64,000 bases of DNA from Streptococcus mitis (GTDB lineage: Bacteria > Bacillota > Bacilli > Lactobacillales > Streptococcaceae). Below the pieces are notes generated by a model. That model worked only from the letters and a program-made list of their open reading frames with translations, was not told the origin of the DNA and made no database searches. Positions 19,205 to 28,673 of this stretch are shown here, in pieces. Both the position numbers and the translations under genes were made by a program. Numbering within the stretch: the stretch's first letter is position 1; each line of letters begins with the position of its first letter. The stretch spans positions 1 to 64,000 of the forward strand of contig NZ_JPFU01000013.1 in NCBI RefSeq assembly GCF_000722695.1. Direction: 5' to 3'.

Positions 19205-20299
19205 ATGAAAAAAGCAATTTTAATGATGACCTTCGGTTCGCCAGAAGAGATTACCTTTGAAGGTGTGGCTGATTTTTTCACAAATATTCGTCGTGGAGTG
19301 AGACCTCAAGATCACGAGATTCAAACCCTCTATGACAATTATGTGCTAATTGGAGGGACCCCTCTGCAAAAAATTACTCGTGAAGAGGTTGCCTTGGTAG
19401 AAGCTAGATTGGGAAATGAATACAGTGTCTACTTTGCTAATAAGTTTTCCAGTCCCTTTATTCCAGATATGATTGGTCAGATGGAAGCAGACGGAATTGA
19501 GCAGTGTATTTGCTTGATTTTGGAGCCCCATTATTCTTTTTACTCTGTCATGGGATACGAGAAATTTTTAGAAAGCAAACAAATTCAATTTTTGGTTATT
19601 AAGGATTGGTATCAAGAAGAAGCTCTCTTAAACTATTGGGCAGATGAAATTGCTAAGATTTTAAAAGATGAAGTGAAGCAAGATAGCTTTAAAGTCATCT
19701 TTTCAGCCCACAGTGTGCCTATTTTTGCCTTGGATTTTGGTGACCCCTATATCGACCAAATTTTCGAAAATAGCAAGTTAGTCGCTGAAAAATTGGGCTT
19801 GAATTCAGAACAATATACCAACACTTGGCAGAGTGAAAGTGATATCGGGATTCCATGGATTAAGCCAGATGTTTTGGAGTATCTCAGAGAACAGACAGAA
19901 CATCCAGACCATTATATTTTTGTTCCAATCAGCTTCATTAGTGAGCATATTGAAGTCTTGTTTGACAATGATGTGGAATGTTATGACTTGTGTCAGGAAT
20001 TTGGGGTAAACTACCATCGTCCACCAATGCCAAATACAGATTCTCGTTTGATTGATGCCTTGGTTAATACCGTCAGAGCTAATGAGGACAAAGAATTTAA
20101 GGAATTTCTCCCAGAAGAAGAAACCTTTGATGAGTTAGTTCCTTCAGATGAGACGAAAAACATTTTGGCCGAATCTAAAGATTTACAAATGCCAGAATTT
20201 GTTAAAAAATTGATTGAGAAAAAAGGTCGTGAAAATGTTAAGATGCCTTATCTTATCAAGAAAATGCTTGAGAAAGCAGGTAAGTTGCCGAAAGAGTAA
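19205..20299 (+). CDS. hemH: Ferrochelatase (HemH/CpfC family)
   Basis: Class I chelatase of 364 aa that inserts ferrous iron into a porphyrin; in Gram-positives the substrate is usually coproporphyrin III. The catalytic His is in SAHSVP (H169), and the second active-site region [11 protein letters not shown] is present. It carries a C-terminal extension of about 50 Lys/Glu-rich residues beyond the usual end. Streptococci generally lack the rest of the haem pathway and no other hem gene is near, so its role is unclear; iron storage or porphyrin handling are possible. RBS AAGGAAG. It shares a terminator with mscL. Confidence 0.92.
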   Translation: MKKAILMMTFGSPEEITFEGVADFFTNIRRGVRPQDHEIQTLYDNYVLIGGTPLQKITREEVALVEARLGNEYSVYFANKFSSPFIPDMIGQMEADGIEQCICLILEPHYSFYSVMGYEKFLESKQIQFLVIKDWYQEEALLNYWADEIAKILKDEVKQDSFKVIFSAHSVPIFALDFGDPYIDQIFENSKLVAEKLGLNSEQYTNTWQSESDIGIPWIKPDVLEYLREQTEHPDHYIFVPISFISEHIEVLFDNDVECYDLCQEFGVNYHRPPMPNTDSRLIDALVNTVRANEDKEFKEFLPEEETFDELVPSDETKNILAESKDLQMPEFVKKLIEKKGRENVKMPYLIKKMLEKAGKLPKE

Positions 20300-20302
20300 A
20301 GA

Positions 20303-20335
20303 AAAAGGATTTAGCTTTGTGCTAGATCCTTTTAA
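20303..20335. terminator. Bidirectional terminator between hemH and mscL
   Basis: Stem AAAAGGATTTAGC (20303-20315) / GCTAGATCCTTTT (20321-20333). Confidence 0.85.
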
Positions 20336-20339
20336 ACGA

Positions 20340-20720
20340 TTATTTTTTCTCAAGAAGAGCTTTGATTTCTTGAAGTACTTCCAACTCAGTTGGAGCAGCT
20401 GGAGCTTCCTCAGCAACTTCTTCTTTTTTAGTAAGGCTTTGAGCTTTTTCCATAGCTTTAATAACGAAGAAGAGAACAGTACCTACAACAAGGAAGTTGA
20501 TAATAGCACTCAAGAATTTACCATATGTAACACCATTCCATGCAAGCTCAGCGATGTTTTGTACTTTAGCAGCTTTCAAGGCTGGGTTCAATAGGAGTGG
20601 AGTGATGATATCATTAACAAATGAAGTAACGATAGCACCAAAAGCAGAGGCAATGATCACACCGACAGCAAGGTCAACAACATTACCACGAAGCAAAAAT
20701 GCTTTAAGATCTTTTAACAT
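20340..20720 (-). CDS. mscL: Large-conductance mechanosensitive channel MscL
   Basis: Membrane protein of 126 aa forming a homopentameric emergency-release channel under hypo-osmotic shock. The N-terminal helix and TM1 signature MLKDLKAFLLRGNVVDLAVGV and the NDIITPLL segment are visible. A second transmembrane helix (FLSAIINFLVVGTVLFFVI) follows, then an acidic/Ala-rich cytoplasmic helix ending LEEK-like. Full length for the family. RBS GGGG precedes the ATG at 20720. Confidence 0.96.
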   Translation of the reverse strand: MLKDLKAFLLRGNVVDLAVGVIIASAFGAIVTSFVNDIITPLLLNPALKAAKVQNIAELAWNGVTYGKFLSAIINFLVVGTVLFFVIKAMEKAQSLTKKEEVAEEAPAAPTELEVLQEIKALLEKK

Positions 20721-20801
20721 TTTCTTAATCCCCTTTCAAAAATTTTTGCTCTTAATTATATATTAATTAAGAAAAGCTTGCAAGATATATGCCTAGAAAT
20801 T

Positions 20802-21233
20802 TTATTTGTTAAAAACATAGACCTTACTTAAAATGTAATTAAGAATAATTATCAATAATTGTGCAATTATCGTTTCTATTGCATTTATCTTATCAAGATT
20901 TTCATTTACAAATTGCCCTATAATATGAGGGAATTGAGTCACAAACAGAAAAGTAAAGAGCAAATCTAACAGAAAAGTAGAAAGGCGAGCAAGAGAAAAT
21001 TTCACTAAACGGATAAGTCGATTCTTCCTTGTTTGCTTAAATACGATTGTATCATTTGTGATAAAGGCAAAGAGGATACCGATACTATTTGCTAGCCCAG
21101 TAGCAAGGAGTTCTTTATGGGTTAATTGATAAATGACTAGTCGTGAGAGAATCGAAACTAGAGTTGTTGCAAGGCCAAAAAAGAGATAGGCTAAGATTTC
21201 ATTGTTAAGAAATTTTTGAATACAAATTTTCAT
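20802..21233 (-). CDS. GtrA-family small membrane protein
   Basis: Protein of 143 aa with four hydrophobic segments (about 12-33, 43-60, 80-100, 117-137), matching the GtrA/DPMS-associated family. Such proteins take part in moving or modifying lipid-linked sugars for cell-surface polysaccharides. No glycosyltransferase is adjacent, so the substrate is unknown. It lies divergent to the queT riboswitch leader. Confidence 0.8.
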   Translation of the reverse strand: MKICIQKFLNNEILAYLFFGLATTLVSILSRLVIYQLTHKELLATGLANSIGILFAFITNDTIVFKQTRKNRLIRLVKFSLARLSTFLLDLLFTFLFVTQFPHIIGQFVNENLDKINAIETIIAQLLIIILNYILSKVYVFNK

Positions 21234-21294
21234 GTTTTTAGTATAGCATAAAGCAGGCTATTGTGCTATACTAGTAAGGTTGATTGAATCAACC

Positions 21295-21353
21295 CTTGGT
21301 GCTTAGCTTCTTTCACCAAGCATATTACACGCGGGAAACCGCCAAAGGAGAAA
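21295..21353 (+). promoter_or_regulatory. preQ1-II riboswitch (COG4708 RNA motif)
   Basis: The leader contains CTTGGTGC..TCACCAAG (first stem), CATATTACACGCGG and CCGCCAAAGGAG, which match the streptococcal preQ1-II (type 2) aptamer I know from pneumococcus. The last part includes the Shine-Dalgarno AAAGGAG, sequestered in the pseudoknot when preQ1 binds. The riboswitch therefore lowers translation of queT when the queuosine precursor is abundant. Confidence 0.93.
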
Positions 21354-21355
21354 AG

Positions 21356-21865
21356 ATGAAAAAATTAACTATTCGTGACGTAGCAGATATTGCAATCGTT
21401 GCTGCTATCTATGTCGTTTTGACTGTCACACCGCCCCTAAATGCCATAAGCTATGGTGCTTATCAGTTTCGTATTTCAGAAATGATGAACTTTATGGCTT
21501 TTTACAATCCTAAGTACATCATCGGAGTTACCATCGGTTGTATGATTGCTAATTTCTTTAGCTTCGGACTGCTAGATGTCTTTGTTGGTGGTGGATCAAC
21601 CTTGGTATTTCTCAGTCTAGGTGTTTGGCTTTTTGCAAAATACAGCAAGGATTACCTCTTTAACGGATTAATTCGAAAAGATCATTTCTTTTTCTCAATC
21701 CTCTTTTCAATTTCCATGTTTACCATTGCTGCAGAGCTGAATATCGTAGCACAATTACCATTTTTCCTTACTTGGTTCACAACAGGAATTGGTGAATTTG
21801 CCTCATTAATTATTGGAGCGATTATTGTTGGTAAAATTGGTCGTCGAATTGATTTAAGTAAATAG
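21356..21865 (+). CDS. queT: QueT-family queuosine-precursor transporter
   Basis: Membrane protein of 169 aa with about five hydrophobic segments, the S component of an ECF transporter for queuosine precursors. Start ATG 21356 follows the AAAGGAG of the preQ1-II riboswitch; the longer frame from 21284 would translate through the aptamer and is rejected. The N-terminal RDVADIAIVAAIYVVLT resembles S-component helix 1, which contacts the shared EcfT. The riboswitch just upstream is strong evidence for function. A terminator follows at 21874. Confidence 0.93.
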   Translation: MKKLTIRDVADIAIVAAIYVVLTVTPPLNAISYGAYQFRISEMMNFMAFYNPKYIIGVTIGCMIANFFSFGLLDVFVGGGSTLVFLSLGVWLFAKYSKDYLFNGLIRKDHFFFSILFSISMFTIAAELNIVAQLPFFLTWFTTGIGEFASLIIGAIIVGKIGRRIDLSK

Positions 21866-21873
21866 AAGAAGAT

Positions 21874-21903
21874 AAGCTAGGTAGCTCTTACCTGGCTTTT
21901 TCT
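21874..21903 (+). terminator. Terminator after queT
   Basis: Stem AAGCTAGGTA (21874-21883) / TACCTGGCTT (21889-21898), then TTTTC. Confidence 0.8.
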
Positions 21904-21925
21904 TATGGAAAATTTCTAAAGAAAC

Positions 21926-21954
21926 TTGACAAGCTTTGCTGAATATAGTATACT
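21926..21954 (+). promoter_or_regulatory. Promoter of tRNA-Thr
   Basis: TTGACA (21926-21931), 17-bp spacer, TATACT (21949-21954), start about 10 bp before the tRNA. Confidence 0.8.
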
Positions 21955-21964
21955 TTTCAGGTAA

Positions 21965-22037
21965 GCTGATTTAGCTCAGTTGGCAGAGCGCATCCATGGT
22001 AAGGATGAGGTCGCCGGTTCAATCCCGGCAATTAGCA
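21965..22037 (+). tRNA. tRNA-Thr (anticodon GGT)
   Basis: Cloverleaf of 73 nt without encoded CCA. Acceptor GCTGATT pairs with AATTAGC (one G-U), discriminator A. The D arm contains AGCTCAGTTGG, the anticodon stem is CATCC/GGATG with loop ATGGTAA (GGT anticodon), and the T arm has GGTTCAATC. A terminator-like hairpin follows. Confidence 0.95.
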
Positions 22038-22044
22038 TTAAATA

Positions 22045-22080
22045 AACAAAAAAGCTCTTGATTTACAAGGTTTTTTTGTT
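22045..22080 (+). terminator. Terminator after tRNA-Thr
   Basis: AACAAAAAA..CTTG pairs with CAAG..TTTTTTTGTT around loop ATTTA. Confidence 0.65.
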
Positions 22081-22136
22081 ATATCTGCCCCAAATTTTTC
22101 AAAGATATTTCTTATGCACCTGTGTAAATAAAAATA

Positions 22137-22294
22137 ATACTCAATGAAAATCAAAGAGCAAACTGGGAAGCTAGCCGCAGATTGCTCAAAGCACTGCTTT
22201 GGGGTTGCAGATAGAACTCACGAAGTCAGCTCAAAACATGTTTTTGAGGTTGTAGATGAAACTGACGAAGTTTGAAGAGATTTTCGAAGAGTAT
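22137..22294 (-). repeat. BOX element (boxA end at right)
   Basis: Contains the boxC-type end ATACTCAATGAAAATC, two boxB-like units with GCACTGCTTT and CATGTTTTTGAGG stem-loops, and a shortened boxA ending TTCGAAGAGTAT. BOX elements are mobile, stem-loop-forming repeats of pneumococcus and close relatives. It lies between tRNA-Thr and the asd RNA. Confidence 0.9.
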
Positions 22295-22309
22295 AAAGAG
22301 TTTTGTCTG

Positions 22310-22338
22310 TTGACAAAAGTCATTCTCTTTAGTAGAAT
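22310..22338 (+). promoter_or_regulatory. Promoter of the asd RNA
   Basis: TTGACA (22310-22315), 17-bp spacer, TAGAAT (22333-22338). Confidence 0.8.
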
Positions 22339-22344
22339 AGTAGA

Positions 22345-22490
22345 TGCGATGAGTCGATAGGTAGTCTTTGGACTACTATTGAGCATAAGGAGGTCATAAC
22401 GCAGGAGCGGACCTTGATGAGTTGTGTGAACCTGCTCATCACATGAAGATGCCTCTTAGTCCCTGGTCTAGCGACTGGGGATTTTTATTT
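22345..22490 (+). ncRNA. asd RNA motif (small RNA upstream of asd)
   Basis: A structured RNA of about 145 nt starts at a consensus promoter and ends in a hairpin around 22458-22482 followed by TTTTTATTTT. Hairpin pieces are visible: GGTAGTCTTTGGACTACT and GATGAGTTGTGTGAACCTGCTCATC. Its position directly before asd in a lactic acid bacterium fits the published asd RNA motif, described as a stand-alone sRNA or leader. Because a terminator and a second promoter (TTGCAA, 16 bp, TATAAT at 22535-22540) precede asd, I favour a separate sRNA. Confidence 0.7.
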
Positions 22491-22534
22491 TCCAAAAAAT
22501 GATGAAAAAGCTTTGCAATTCATGGAAAAAGTAG

Positions 22535-22540
22535 TATAAT
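22535..22540 (+). promoter_or_regulatory. asd mRNA -10 element
   Basis: TATAAT with a TTGCAA -35 at 22513-22518, located behind the RNA terminator. Confidence 0.65.
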
Positions 22541-22585
22541 ACATCTATTATAGAAATTTTTAGAAAATTCCGAAAGAGGTTATGT

Positions 22586-23662
22586 ATGGGATATACAGTT
22601 GCTGTAGTCGGCGCGACAGGTGCTGTCGGTGCTCAGATGATAAAAATGTTGGAAGAATCAACACTTCCAATCGATAAAATTCGTTTACTTGCTTCTGCAC
22701 GTTCAGCAGGCAAGACTTTGAAATTTAAAGATCAAGATATTACGATTGAAGAAACGACTGAAACAGCTTTTGAGGGAGTTGATATTGCTCTCTTTTCAGC
22801 AGGTGGTTCTACATCAGCTAAGTATGCACCATACGCAGTGAAAGCTGGAGCGGTAGTAGTTGATAATACATCTTACTTCCGTCAAAATCCAGACGTTCCT
22901 TTGGTTGTTCCAGAGGTCAATGCTCATGCACTTGATGCCCACAACGGTATCATTGCCTGCCCTAACTGTTCAACAATCCAAATGATGGTGGCGCTTGAAC
23001 CTGTCCGTCAAAAATGGGGCTTGGATCGTATCATCGTTTCAACTTACCAAGCAGTTTCAGGTGCTGGTATGGGAGCGATTCTTGAAACACAACGTGAACT
23101 TCGTGAAGTCTTGAATGATGGTGTAAACCCACGTGATTTGCATGCGGAAATCTTACCTTCAGGCGGTGACAAGAAACATTATCCTATCGCCTTCAATGCT
23201 CTTCCACAAATCGATGTCTTCACTGATAATGATTACACTTACGAAGAGATGAAGATGACTAAGGAAACTAAGAAAATCATGGAGGATGATAGCATTGCAG
23301 TATCTGCAACATGTGTGCGTATTCCAGTCTTGTCAGCTCACTCTGAGTCTGTTTACATCGAAACAAAAGAAGTGGCTCCAATCGAAGAAGTAAAAGCAGC
23401 TATCGCATCCTTCCCAGGTGCTGTTCTCGAAGATGATGTAGCTCATCAAATTTATCCGCAAGCTATCAATGCAGTTGGTTCACGTGATACCTTTGTTGGT
23501 CGTATCCGTAAAGACTTGGATGCTGAAAAAGGAATCCACATGTGGGTTGTTTCAGATAACCTTCTCAAAGGTGCTGCTTGGAACTCAGTTCAGATTGCTG
23601 AAACTCTTCATGAACGTGGATTGGTTCGTCCAACTGCCGAATTGAAATTTGAATTAAAATAG
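22586..23662 (+). CDS. asd: Aspartate-semialdehyde dehydrogenase
   Basis: Cytoplasmic enzyme of 358 aa that reduces beta-aspartyl phosphate to aspartate semialdehyde with NADPH, a branch point to lysine/cell wall, threonine and methionine. The nucleotide-binding motif GATGAVG lies at residues 9-15 and the catalytic Cys is C128 in CPNCST. The substrate region [15 protein letters not shown] is present. It forms an operon with dapA, 55 bp downstream. Its product is also a substrate of the carboxyspermidine route encoded near 62.5 kb. Confidence 0.97.
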   Translation: MGYTVAVVGATGAVGAQMIKMLEESTLPIDKIRLLASARSAGKTLKFKDQDITIEETTETAFEGVDIALFSAGGSTSAKYAPYAVKAGAVVVDNTSYFRQNPDVPLVVPEVNAHALDAHNGIIACPNCSTIQMMVALEPVRQKWGLDRIIVSTYQAVSGAGMGAILETQRELREVLNDGVNPRDLHAEILPSGGDKKHYPIAFNALPQIDVFTDNDYTYEEMKMTKETKKIMEDDSIAVSATCVRIPVLSAHSESVYIETKEVAPIEEVKAAIASFPGAVLEDDVAHQIYPQAINAVGSRDTFVGRIRKDLDAEKGIHMWVVSDNLLKGAAWNSVQIAETLHERGLVRPTAELKFELK

Positions 23663-23717
23663 TTATATCGTTTAGGAGTTCAGATGAACTCCTTCTTTGA
23701 AATAGAGAGGTGTTTTC

Positions 23718-24653
23718 ATGTCTTATCAAGATTTAAAAGAGTGTAAAATCATCACAGCCTTTATTACTCCCTTCCACGAGGATGGTTCCATCAACTTTGA
23801 TGCTATTCCAGCCTTGATTGAGCATTTATTGGCCCATCATACGGATGGAATTCTTCTCGCAGGGACCACTGCTGAGAGTCCAACTTTGACCCACGATGAG
23901 GAGTTGGAGTTGTTTGCGGCTGTACAAAAGATTGTCAATGGACGAGTTCCTTTGATTGCGGGTGTGGGTACCAATGATACGCGTGACTCGATCGAGTTTG
24001 TCAAAGAAGTAGCAGAATTTGGTGGTTTTGCTGCTGGGCTTGCTATTGTGCCTTACTACAACAAGCCTTCTCAAGAAGGGATGTACCAGCACTTTAAAGC
24101 AATTGCAGACGCTTCGGACCTACCAATTATCATCTATAACATTCCAGGGCGTGTAGTGGTAGAATTAACTCCAGAAACCATGCTTCGCTTGGCTGATCAT
24201 CCAAATATTATCGGTGTCAAAGAATGTACTAGTTTAGCAAATATGGCTTACTTGATTGAGCACAAACCAGAAGAGTTCTTGGTCTATACTGGTGAGGATG
24301 GAGATGCTTTCCATGCTATGAACCTTGGTGCGGACGGGGTCATTTCTGTTGCATCCCATACAAATGGGGATGAGATGCACGAGATGTTCACTGCTATTGC
24401 AGAAAGCGATATGAAAAAAGCAGCGGCTATTCAGCGTAAATTCATTCCTAAGGTTAATGCCCTCTTCTCTTATCCAAGTCCTGCTCCAGTTAAGGCAGTT
24501 CTTAACTATATGGGATTTGAAGCTGGCCCAACTCGTCTACCTCTTGTTCCAGCACCAGAAGAAGATGCCAAACGCATTATCAAAGTCGTCGTAGATGGCG
24601 ACTACGAAGCGACTAAGGCAACTGTAACAGGCGTCCTAAGACCAGATTACTAA
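23718..24653 (+). CDS. dapA: 4-hydroxy-tetrahydrodipicolinate synthase
   Basis: TIM-barrel class I aldolase of 311 aa that condenses pyruvate with aspartate semialdehyde in the diaminopimelate/lysine pathway. The Schiff-base lysine is K168 (GVKECTS) and the catalytic tyrosine Y140 lies in [15 protein letters not shown] near 49-57 is the substrate loop. Full length. It follows asd, whose product it uses, and shares a terminator with the convergent mnmE. Confidence 0.97.
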   Translation: MSYQDLKECKIITAFITPFHEDGSINFDAIPALIEHLLAHHTDGILLAGTTAESPTLTHDEELELFAAVQKIVNGRVPLIAGVGTNDTRDSIEFVKEVAEFGGFAAGLAIVPYYNKPSQEGMYQHFKAIADASDLPIIIYNIPGRVVVELTPETMLRLADHPNIIGVKECTSLANMAYLIEHKPEEFLVYTGEDGDAFHAMNLGADGVISVASHTNGDEMHEMFTAIAESDMKKAAAIQRKFIPKVNALFSYPSPAPVKAVLNYMGFEAGPTRLPLVPAPEEDAKRIIKVVVDGDYEATKATVTGVLRPDY

Positions 24654-24662
24654 TAAGACAAT

Positions 24663-24697
24663 AAAATCCATGACCGAATGAAGGATCATGGATTTTT
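24663..24697. terminator. Terminator between dapA and mnmE
   Basis: Perfect 11-base stem AAAATCCATGA (24663-24673) / TCATGGATTTT (24686-24696). Confidence 0.88.
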
Positions 24698-24698
24698 C

Positions 24699-26072
24699 TT
24701 ATTTTCCTAAACAGAATTGGCTAAAGAGTTGGGTGATGAGTTCATCAGGAGCAGCATCTCCAGTGATTTCTCCGAGGATTTCCCAAGTATGGGTCAAGTC
24801 AACTTGAAGCAAGTCAACTGGCATCCCTAGTTCCAGCCCTTCATTAACAGCTTGCAAACTTTCAACAGACTTCTCAATCAAGGAAATATGACGGGCATTT
24901 GACAAGTAGGTAGCATCTTGCTCAACCAAACCAGCATTTTCAAAGAAGAGGTTGTTGATTCTCTCTTCAATCTGATCGATGTTTTGGTTTTTAAGGACTG
25001 AAATACGAATAACGTCTTCAGGTAGTTCCGAAGTTTCAATTTCTTCAGGTAGGTCTGTTTTATTAAGTAGAATAATGCGATTGGTTTCTTGGCTAATCCC
25101 AAGAAGTTGTCTGTCTTGCGCTGTCAGCGGTTCACTGGCATTTAGCACCAGTAGAACCAAGTCGGCTTCCTTGAGGGCTTTTTTCGAACGCTCGACACCG
25201 ATTTGTTCCACGATGTCATCCGTTTCACGAATACCAGCTGTGTCAATCAATTTTAGGGGAACACCGTTGATGTTGACGTATTCTTCGATGACATCACGGG
25301 TTGTACCAGCGATATCTGTAACGATAGCCTTGTCCTCACGCAAGAGGTTGTTGAGGAGGCTTGATTTTCCAACGTTAGGACGGCCGATGATAGCAGTGGA
25401 AATTCCTTCACGGAGGATTTTGCCGCGACGGGCTGTCCTAAGGAGATTAGTTAGTAATTGTTCAAACTCCATTGTCTTTTCACGGACCACAGCAGTAGTC
25501 GCTTCTTCAACATCGTCATACTCAGGATAGTCGATATTAACCTCAACTTGGGCAAGTGTGTTGAGGATTTCTTGACGTGTATTATTGATAAGATCAGAAA
25601 GGGAACCATCAAGTTGTTTGACCGCAATGTTCATGGCCTTGTCTGTCTTGGCGCGGATGATATCCATCACTGCCTCGGCCTGTGTCAAATCTACGCGACC
25701 GTTTAAAAAGGCACGTTTGGTAAATTCACCAGGTTCTGCCAACCGAGCTCCTTCACGGATCGCTAGTTGGAGAATTTCATTGGTCACCGCAATCCCACCG
25801 TGGGTGTTAATCTCGATAATATCCTCACGAGTGAAGGTTTTTGGAGACTTCATAGCTCCAACCATAACCTCGTCCATGACTTTACCAGTCAGAGGATCAA
25901 TAATGTGACCGTAGTTGAGAGTGTGGCTGGCAACCTTGTTCAAGTCTTTTCCTTTAAAAATCTTTTGCGCAATAGCAAAACTGTCTGTTCCGCTCAGGCG
26001 GACAATACCAATAGCCCCTTCACCTAGTGGAGTAGAGATAGCAGCGATGGTATCAAATTCACGTGTAATCAT
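24699..26072 (-). CDS. mnmE: tRNA modification GTPase MnmE (TrmE)
   Basis: Protein of 457 aa that works with MnmG on the wobble uridine (xm5U34) of certain tRNAs. It has an N-terminal tetrahydrofolate-binding domain ([23 protein letters not shown]), a helical domain, and an inserted GTPase domain with [21 protein letters not shown] and NKTD. The essential C-terminal CxGK motif reads CLGK. Start ATG 26072 follows AAAGGAA; an in-frame upstream ATG (26129) would add 19 unrelated residues. The usual family length is 450-460. Confidence 0.96.
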   Translation of the reverse strand: MITREFDTIAAISTPLGEGAIGIVRLSGTDSFAIAQKIFKGKDLNKVASHTLNYGHIIDPLTGKVMDEVMVGAMKSPKTFTREDIIEINTHGGIAVTNEILQLAIREGARLAEPGEFTKRAFLNGRVDLTQAEAVMDIIRAKTDKAMNIAVKQLDGSLSDLINNTRQEILNTLAQVEVNIDYPEYDDVEEATTAVVREKTMEFEQLLTNLLRTARRGKILREGISTAIIGRPNVGKSSLLNNLLREDKAIVTDIAGTTRDVIEEYVNINGVPLKLIDTAGIRETDDIVEQIGVERSKKALKEADLVLLVLNASEPLTAQDRQLLGISQETNRIILLNKTDLPEEIETSELPEDVIRISVLKNQNIDQIEERINNLFFENAGLVEQDATYLSNARHISLIEKSVESLQAVNEGLELGMPVDLLQVDLTHTWEILGEITGDAAPDELITQLFSQFCLGK

Positions 26073-26209
26073 AATATTTCCTTTAATTAATAGCTCTTTT
26101 CTTGGAAAATTCTCCAAGTCTCTTTTCAAATTGTAACAAATTTGGACTATTTCTTCAATGGATGCTACTTGGAGATTGAAAAAGCCTAAGCAATTCTGCT
26201 TAAGCTAGA

Positions 26210-26392
26210 TTATTTGGTGCGCATTTCCCCTTGTGGGAAATAAGTTCCTTCTGGCATGTCGTTGATGATGACATGGACAGCAGATTGAGGTGCTCCAGTG
26301 TTACGGACAACAGCTTCCGTTACTTCCTTAGCAAGAGCTTTCTTTTGCTCGAGCGTGCGTCCTTCAAATAAATCGATGCGTACAAATGGCAT
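26210..26392 (-). CDS. 4-oxalocrotonate tautomerase family enzyme
   Basis: Small protein of 60 aa of the tautomerase superfamily; after removal of Met1 the catalytic Pro is N-terminal (MPFVRIDLFEGRT). The start at 26392 follows GAGGAAG; the ATG 15 nt upstream would bury the proline and is rejected. Members act as homohexameric tautomerases, but the substrate in streptococci is not known. Single-gene unit divergent from tdk. Confidence 0.9.
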   Translation of the reverse strand: MPFVRIDLFEGRTLEQKKALAKEVTEAVVRNTGAPQSAVHVIINDMPEGTYFPQGEMRTK

Positions 26393-26515
26393 AATAGCTT
26401 CCTCCACTAGTTTTTGATTTCTTCTATTTTACCACATTTTGCCGTTTAAAGCTTAAGAAAATTATGATATACTAGAATGTAGCAAAAATTTAGAAATGGA
26501 CGTGAAGCAAGAAAC

Positions 26516-27115
26516 ATGGCACAGTTGTATTATCGTTATGGGACCATGAACTCTGGTAAGACAATTGAGATTCTCAAGGTGGCCTATAACTATGAGGAGC
26601 AAGGAAAAGGTGTTGTGATTATGACCTCGGCTCTGGATACGCGTGACGGTGTTGGCTATGTGTCGAGTCGAATCGGTATGAAACGCCCTGCTCTTGCGAT
26701 TGAGGAGACGACGGATATCTTTGGCTATATCCGAGACCTACCAGAAAAGCCTTACTGTGTTTTGGTCGATGAAGCCCAGTTTCTCAAGCGTCATCATGTT
26801 TACGACTTAGCTCGTGTTGTCGATGAGTTAGACATACCTGTCATGGCTTTTGGTTTGAAAAATGATTTTCGCAATGAACTGTTCGAAGGCTCCAAATATC
26901 TCTTGCTTTTAGCAGACAAGATTGATGAAATCAAGACCATTTGCCAGTATTGTAAGAAAAAGGCTACTATGGTTTTGCGAACACAGGATGGACTGCCCGT
27001 TTACGATGGAGAACAGATCCAGATTGGTGGTAATGAAACCTATATCTCAGTTTGTCGTAAACATTATTTTGCGCCAATGATAACCTCTAACAAGGAGCAA
27101 AACTATGACAATTGA
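26516..27115 (+). CDS. tdk: Thymidine kinase
   Basis: Type II thymidine kinase of 199 aa for dTMP salvage. P-loop GTMNSGKT is near residues 9-16, the catalytic Glu is in LVDEAQFL, and zinc-ribbon cysteines are in CQYCKKKA with a later C/H pair (SVCRKH). Its stop codon overlaps the start of the next GNAT gene by 11 bp. It is the first gene of a tdk-GNAT-prfA-prmC-tsaC-GNAT-glyA run. Confidence 0.96.
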
Positions 27116-27584
27116 ACTAAGAGATGTTACAATGGAAAATTATTTTGATGTTTTGAATTTGGATGTCAAGGAATATCAAAAACAATTCATTGCAACCAAC
27201 GCAATTAGTCTAGCTGAAGCATACGTCTACACTAAAAATGGAGATTTTGTAGCTCCATTGGCAGTTTATGATAATGATGCAATTATAGGTTTTGTGATGA
27301 TAGCTTATGATAAAAAGATCGGAATTAGTAGTGGAAATTATTTACTATTTCGTTTTATGATTGATAATAATTTTCAAAATCAAGGATATTTTAAACCAAT
27401 TATGGATAAAGTACTAGACTATGTTCGGACAGCGCCAGCAGGTTTAAGCAATAAACTTTGGTTGTCTTATGAACCAGAAAACGAACATGCAAGATATTGT
27501 TACCTCAGTTATGGATTTAAAGAAACTGGGGAAATATCCGAGAACGAAGTAGTAGCAATCTATGATTTAACAATTGAGAAATAA
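27105..27584 (+). CDS. GNAT-family N-acetyltransferase
   Basis: Protein of 159 aa. The central strand and acetyl-CoA loop appear as [26 protein letters not shown], with the NQG variant of the Q/RxxGxG/A pyrophosphate loop. The C-terminal [14 protein letters not shown] is typical of SpeG/PaiA-like acetyltransferases. Substrate unknown. It overlaps tdk by 11 bp and lies 9 bp before prfA, so it is translated from the same message. Confidence 0.85.
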
Positions 27585-27593
27585 GGAGAAAAA

Positions 27594-28673
27594 ATGAACA
27601 TCTATGATCAACTACAAGCTGTAGAAGACCGTTATGAAGAATTAGGAGAGTTGCTGAGTGACCCAGATGTAGTTTCGGACACCAAGCGTTTTATGGAGCT
27701 TTCAAAAGAAGAAGCTTCTACTCGTGATACGGTAACAGCCTACCGTGAGTATAAACAAGTCCTTCAAAACATCGTTGACGCTGAAGAAATGATTAAAGAA
27801 TCAGGTGGAGATGCTGACTTGGAAGAAATGGCCAAGCAAGAGCTCAAAGATGCCAAGGCTGAAAAAGAAGAATACGAAGAAAAACTGAAAATTTTGCTCC
27901 TTCCAAAGGATCCAAATGATGACAAGAACATCATCCTTGAAATCCGTGGCGCTGCTGGTGGAGACGAAGCAGCACTTTTCGCTGGAGACCTTCTAACTAT
28001 GTATCAAAAGTACGCTGAAGCCCAAGGCTGGCTCTTTGAAGTCATGGAAGCTTCTATGAACGGTGTCGGCGGTTTCAAAGAAGTGGTTGCCATGGTTTCA
28101 GGTCAATCTGTTTACTCTAAACTCAAGTACGAATCTGGTGCCCACCGTGTGCAACGTGTCCCTGTGACAGAGAGCCAAGGTCGTGTACATACTTCGACAG
28201 CGACAGTTCTTGTCATGCCTGAAGTGGAAGAAGTGGAATACGATATCGATCCAAAAGACCTTCGTGTCGACATCTATCACGCATCAGGTGCTGGTGGACA
28301 GAACGTCAATAAGGTTGCAACTGCCGTTCGTATCGTTCACTTGCCAACCAATATCAAGGTTGAGATGCAGGAAGAACGTACCCAGCAGAAGAACCGTGAG
28401 AAGGCCATGAAAATCATCCGTGCGCGTGTTGCTGACCACTTCGCACAAATTGCACAAGATGAACAAGACGCTGAGCGTAAGTCAACAATCGGTACTGGGG
28501 ATCGTTCAGAACGTATTCGTACTTATAACTTCCCACAAAACCGTGTCACAGACCACCGTATCGGCTTGACCCTCCAAAAACTAGATACGATTTTGTCTGG
28601 TAAATTGGATGAAGTTGTGGATGCCTTGGTTCTTTATGACCAAACACAAAAATTAGAAGAATTAAACAAATAA
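27594..28673 (+). CDS. prfA: Peptide chain release factor 1
   Basis: RF1 of 359 aa recognises UAA and UAG. The codon-recognition tripeptide PVT is in [14 protein letters not shown] (the PxT motif that sets RF1 apart from RF2's SPF) and the peptidyl-transferase GGQ is at residues 234-236. The terminal A of its TAA is the first base of the prmC ATG. PrmC methylates the Gln of GGQ, so gene order mirrors function. Confidence 0.97.
   Translation: MNIYDQLQAVEDRYEELGELLSDPDVVSDTKRFMELSKEEASTRDTVTAYREYKQVLQNIVDAEEMIKESGGDADLEEMAKQELKDAKAEKEEYEEKLKILLLPKDPNDDKNIILEIRGAAGGDEAALFAGDLLTMYQKYAEAQGWLFEVMEASMNGVGGFKEVVAMVSGQSVYSKLKYESGAHRVQRVPVTESQGRVHTSTATVLVMPEVEEVEYDIDPKDLRVDIYHASGAGGQNVNKVATAVRIVHLPTNIKVEMQEERTQQKNREKAMKIIRARVADHFAQIAQDEQDAERKSTIGTGDRSERIRTYNFPQNRVTDHRIGLTLQKLDTILSGKLDEVVDALVLYDQTQKLEELNK

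Noticed and set aside
22137..22294. Stem-loop-rich sequence before the asd RNA, considered as part of that RNA.
   Set aside because: It is a BOX repeat, ending before the -35 of the RNA promoter.
24979..26136. Several plus-strand ORFs over mnmE.
   Set aside because: Shadows of a conserved gene on the minus strand, with no RBS or family features.
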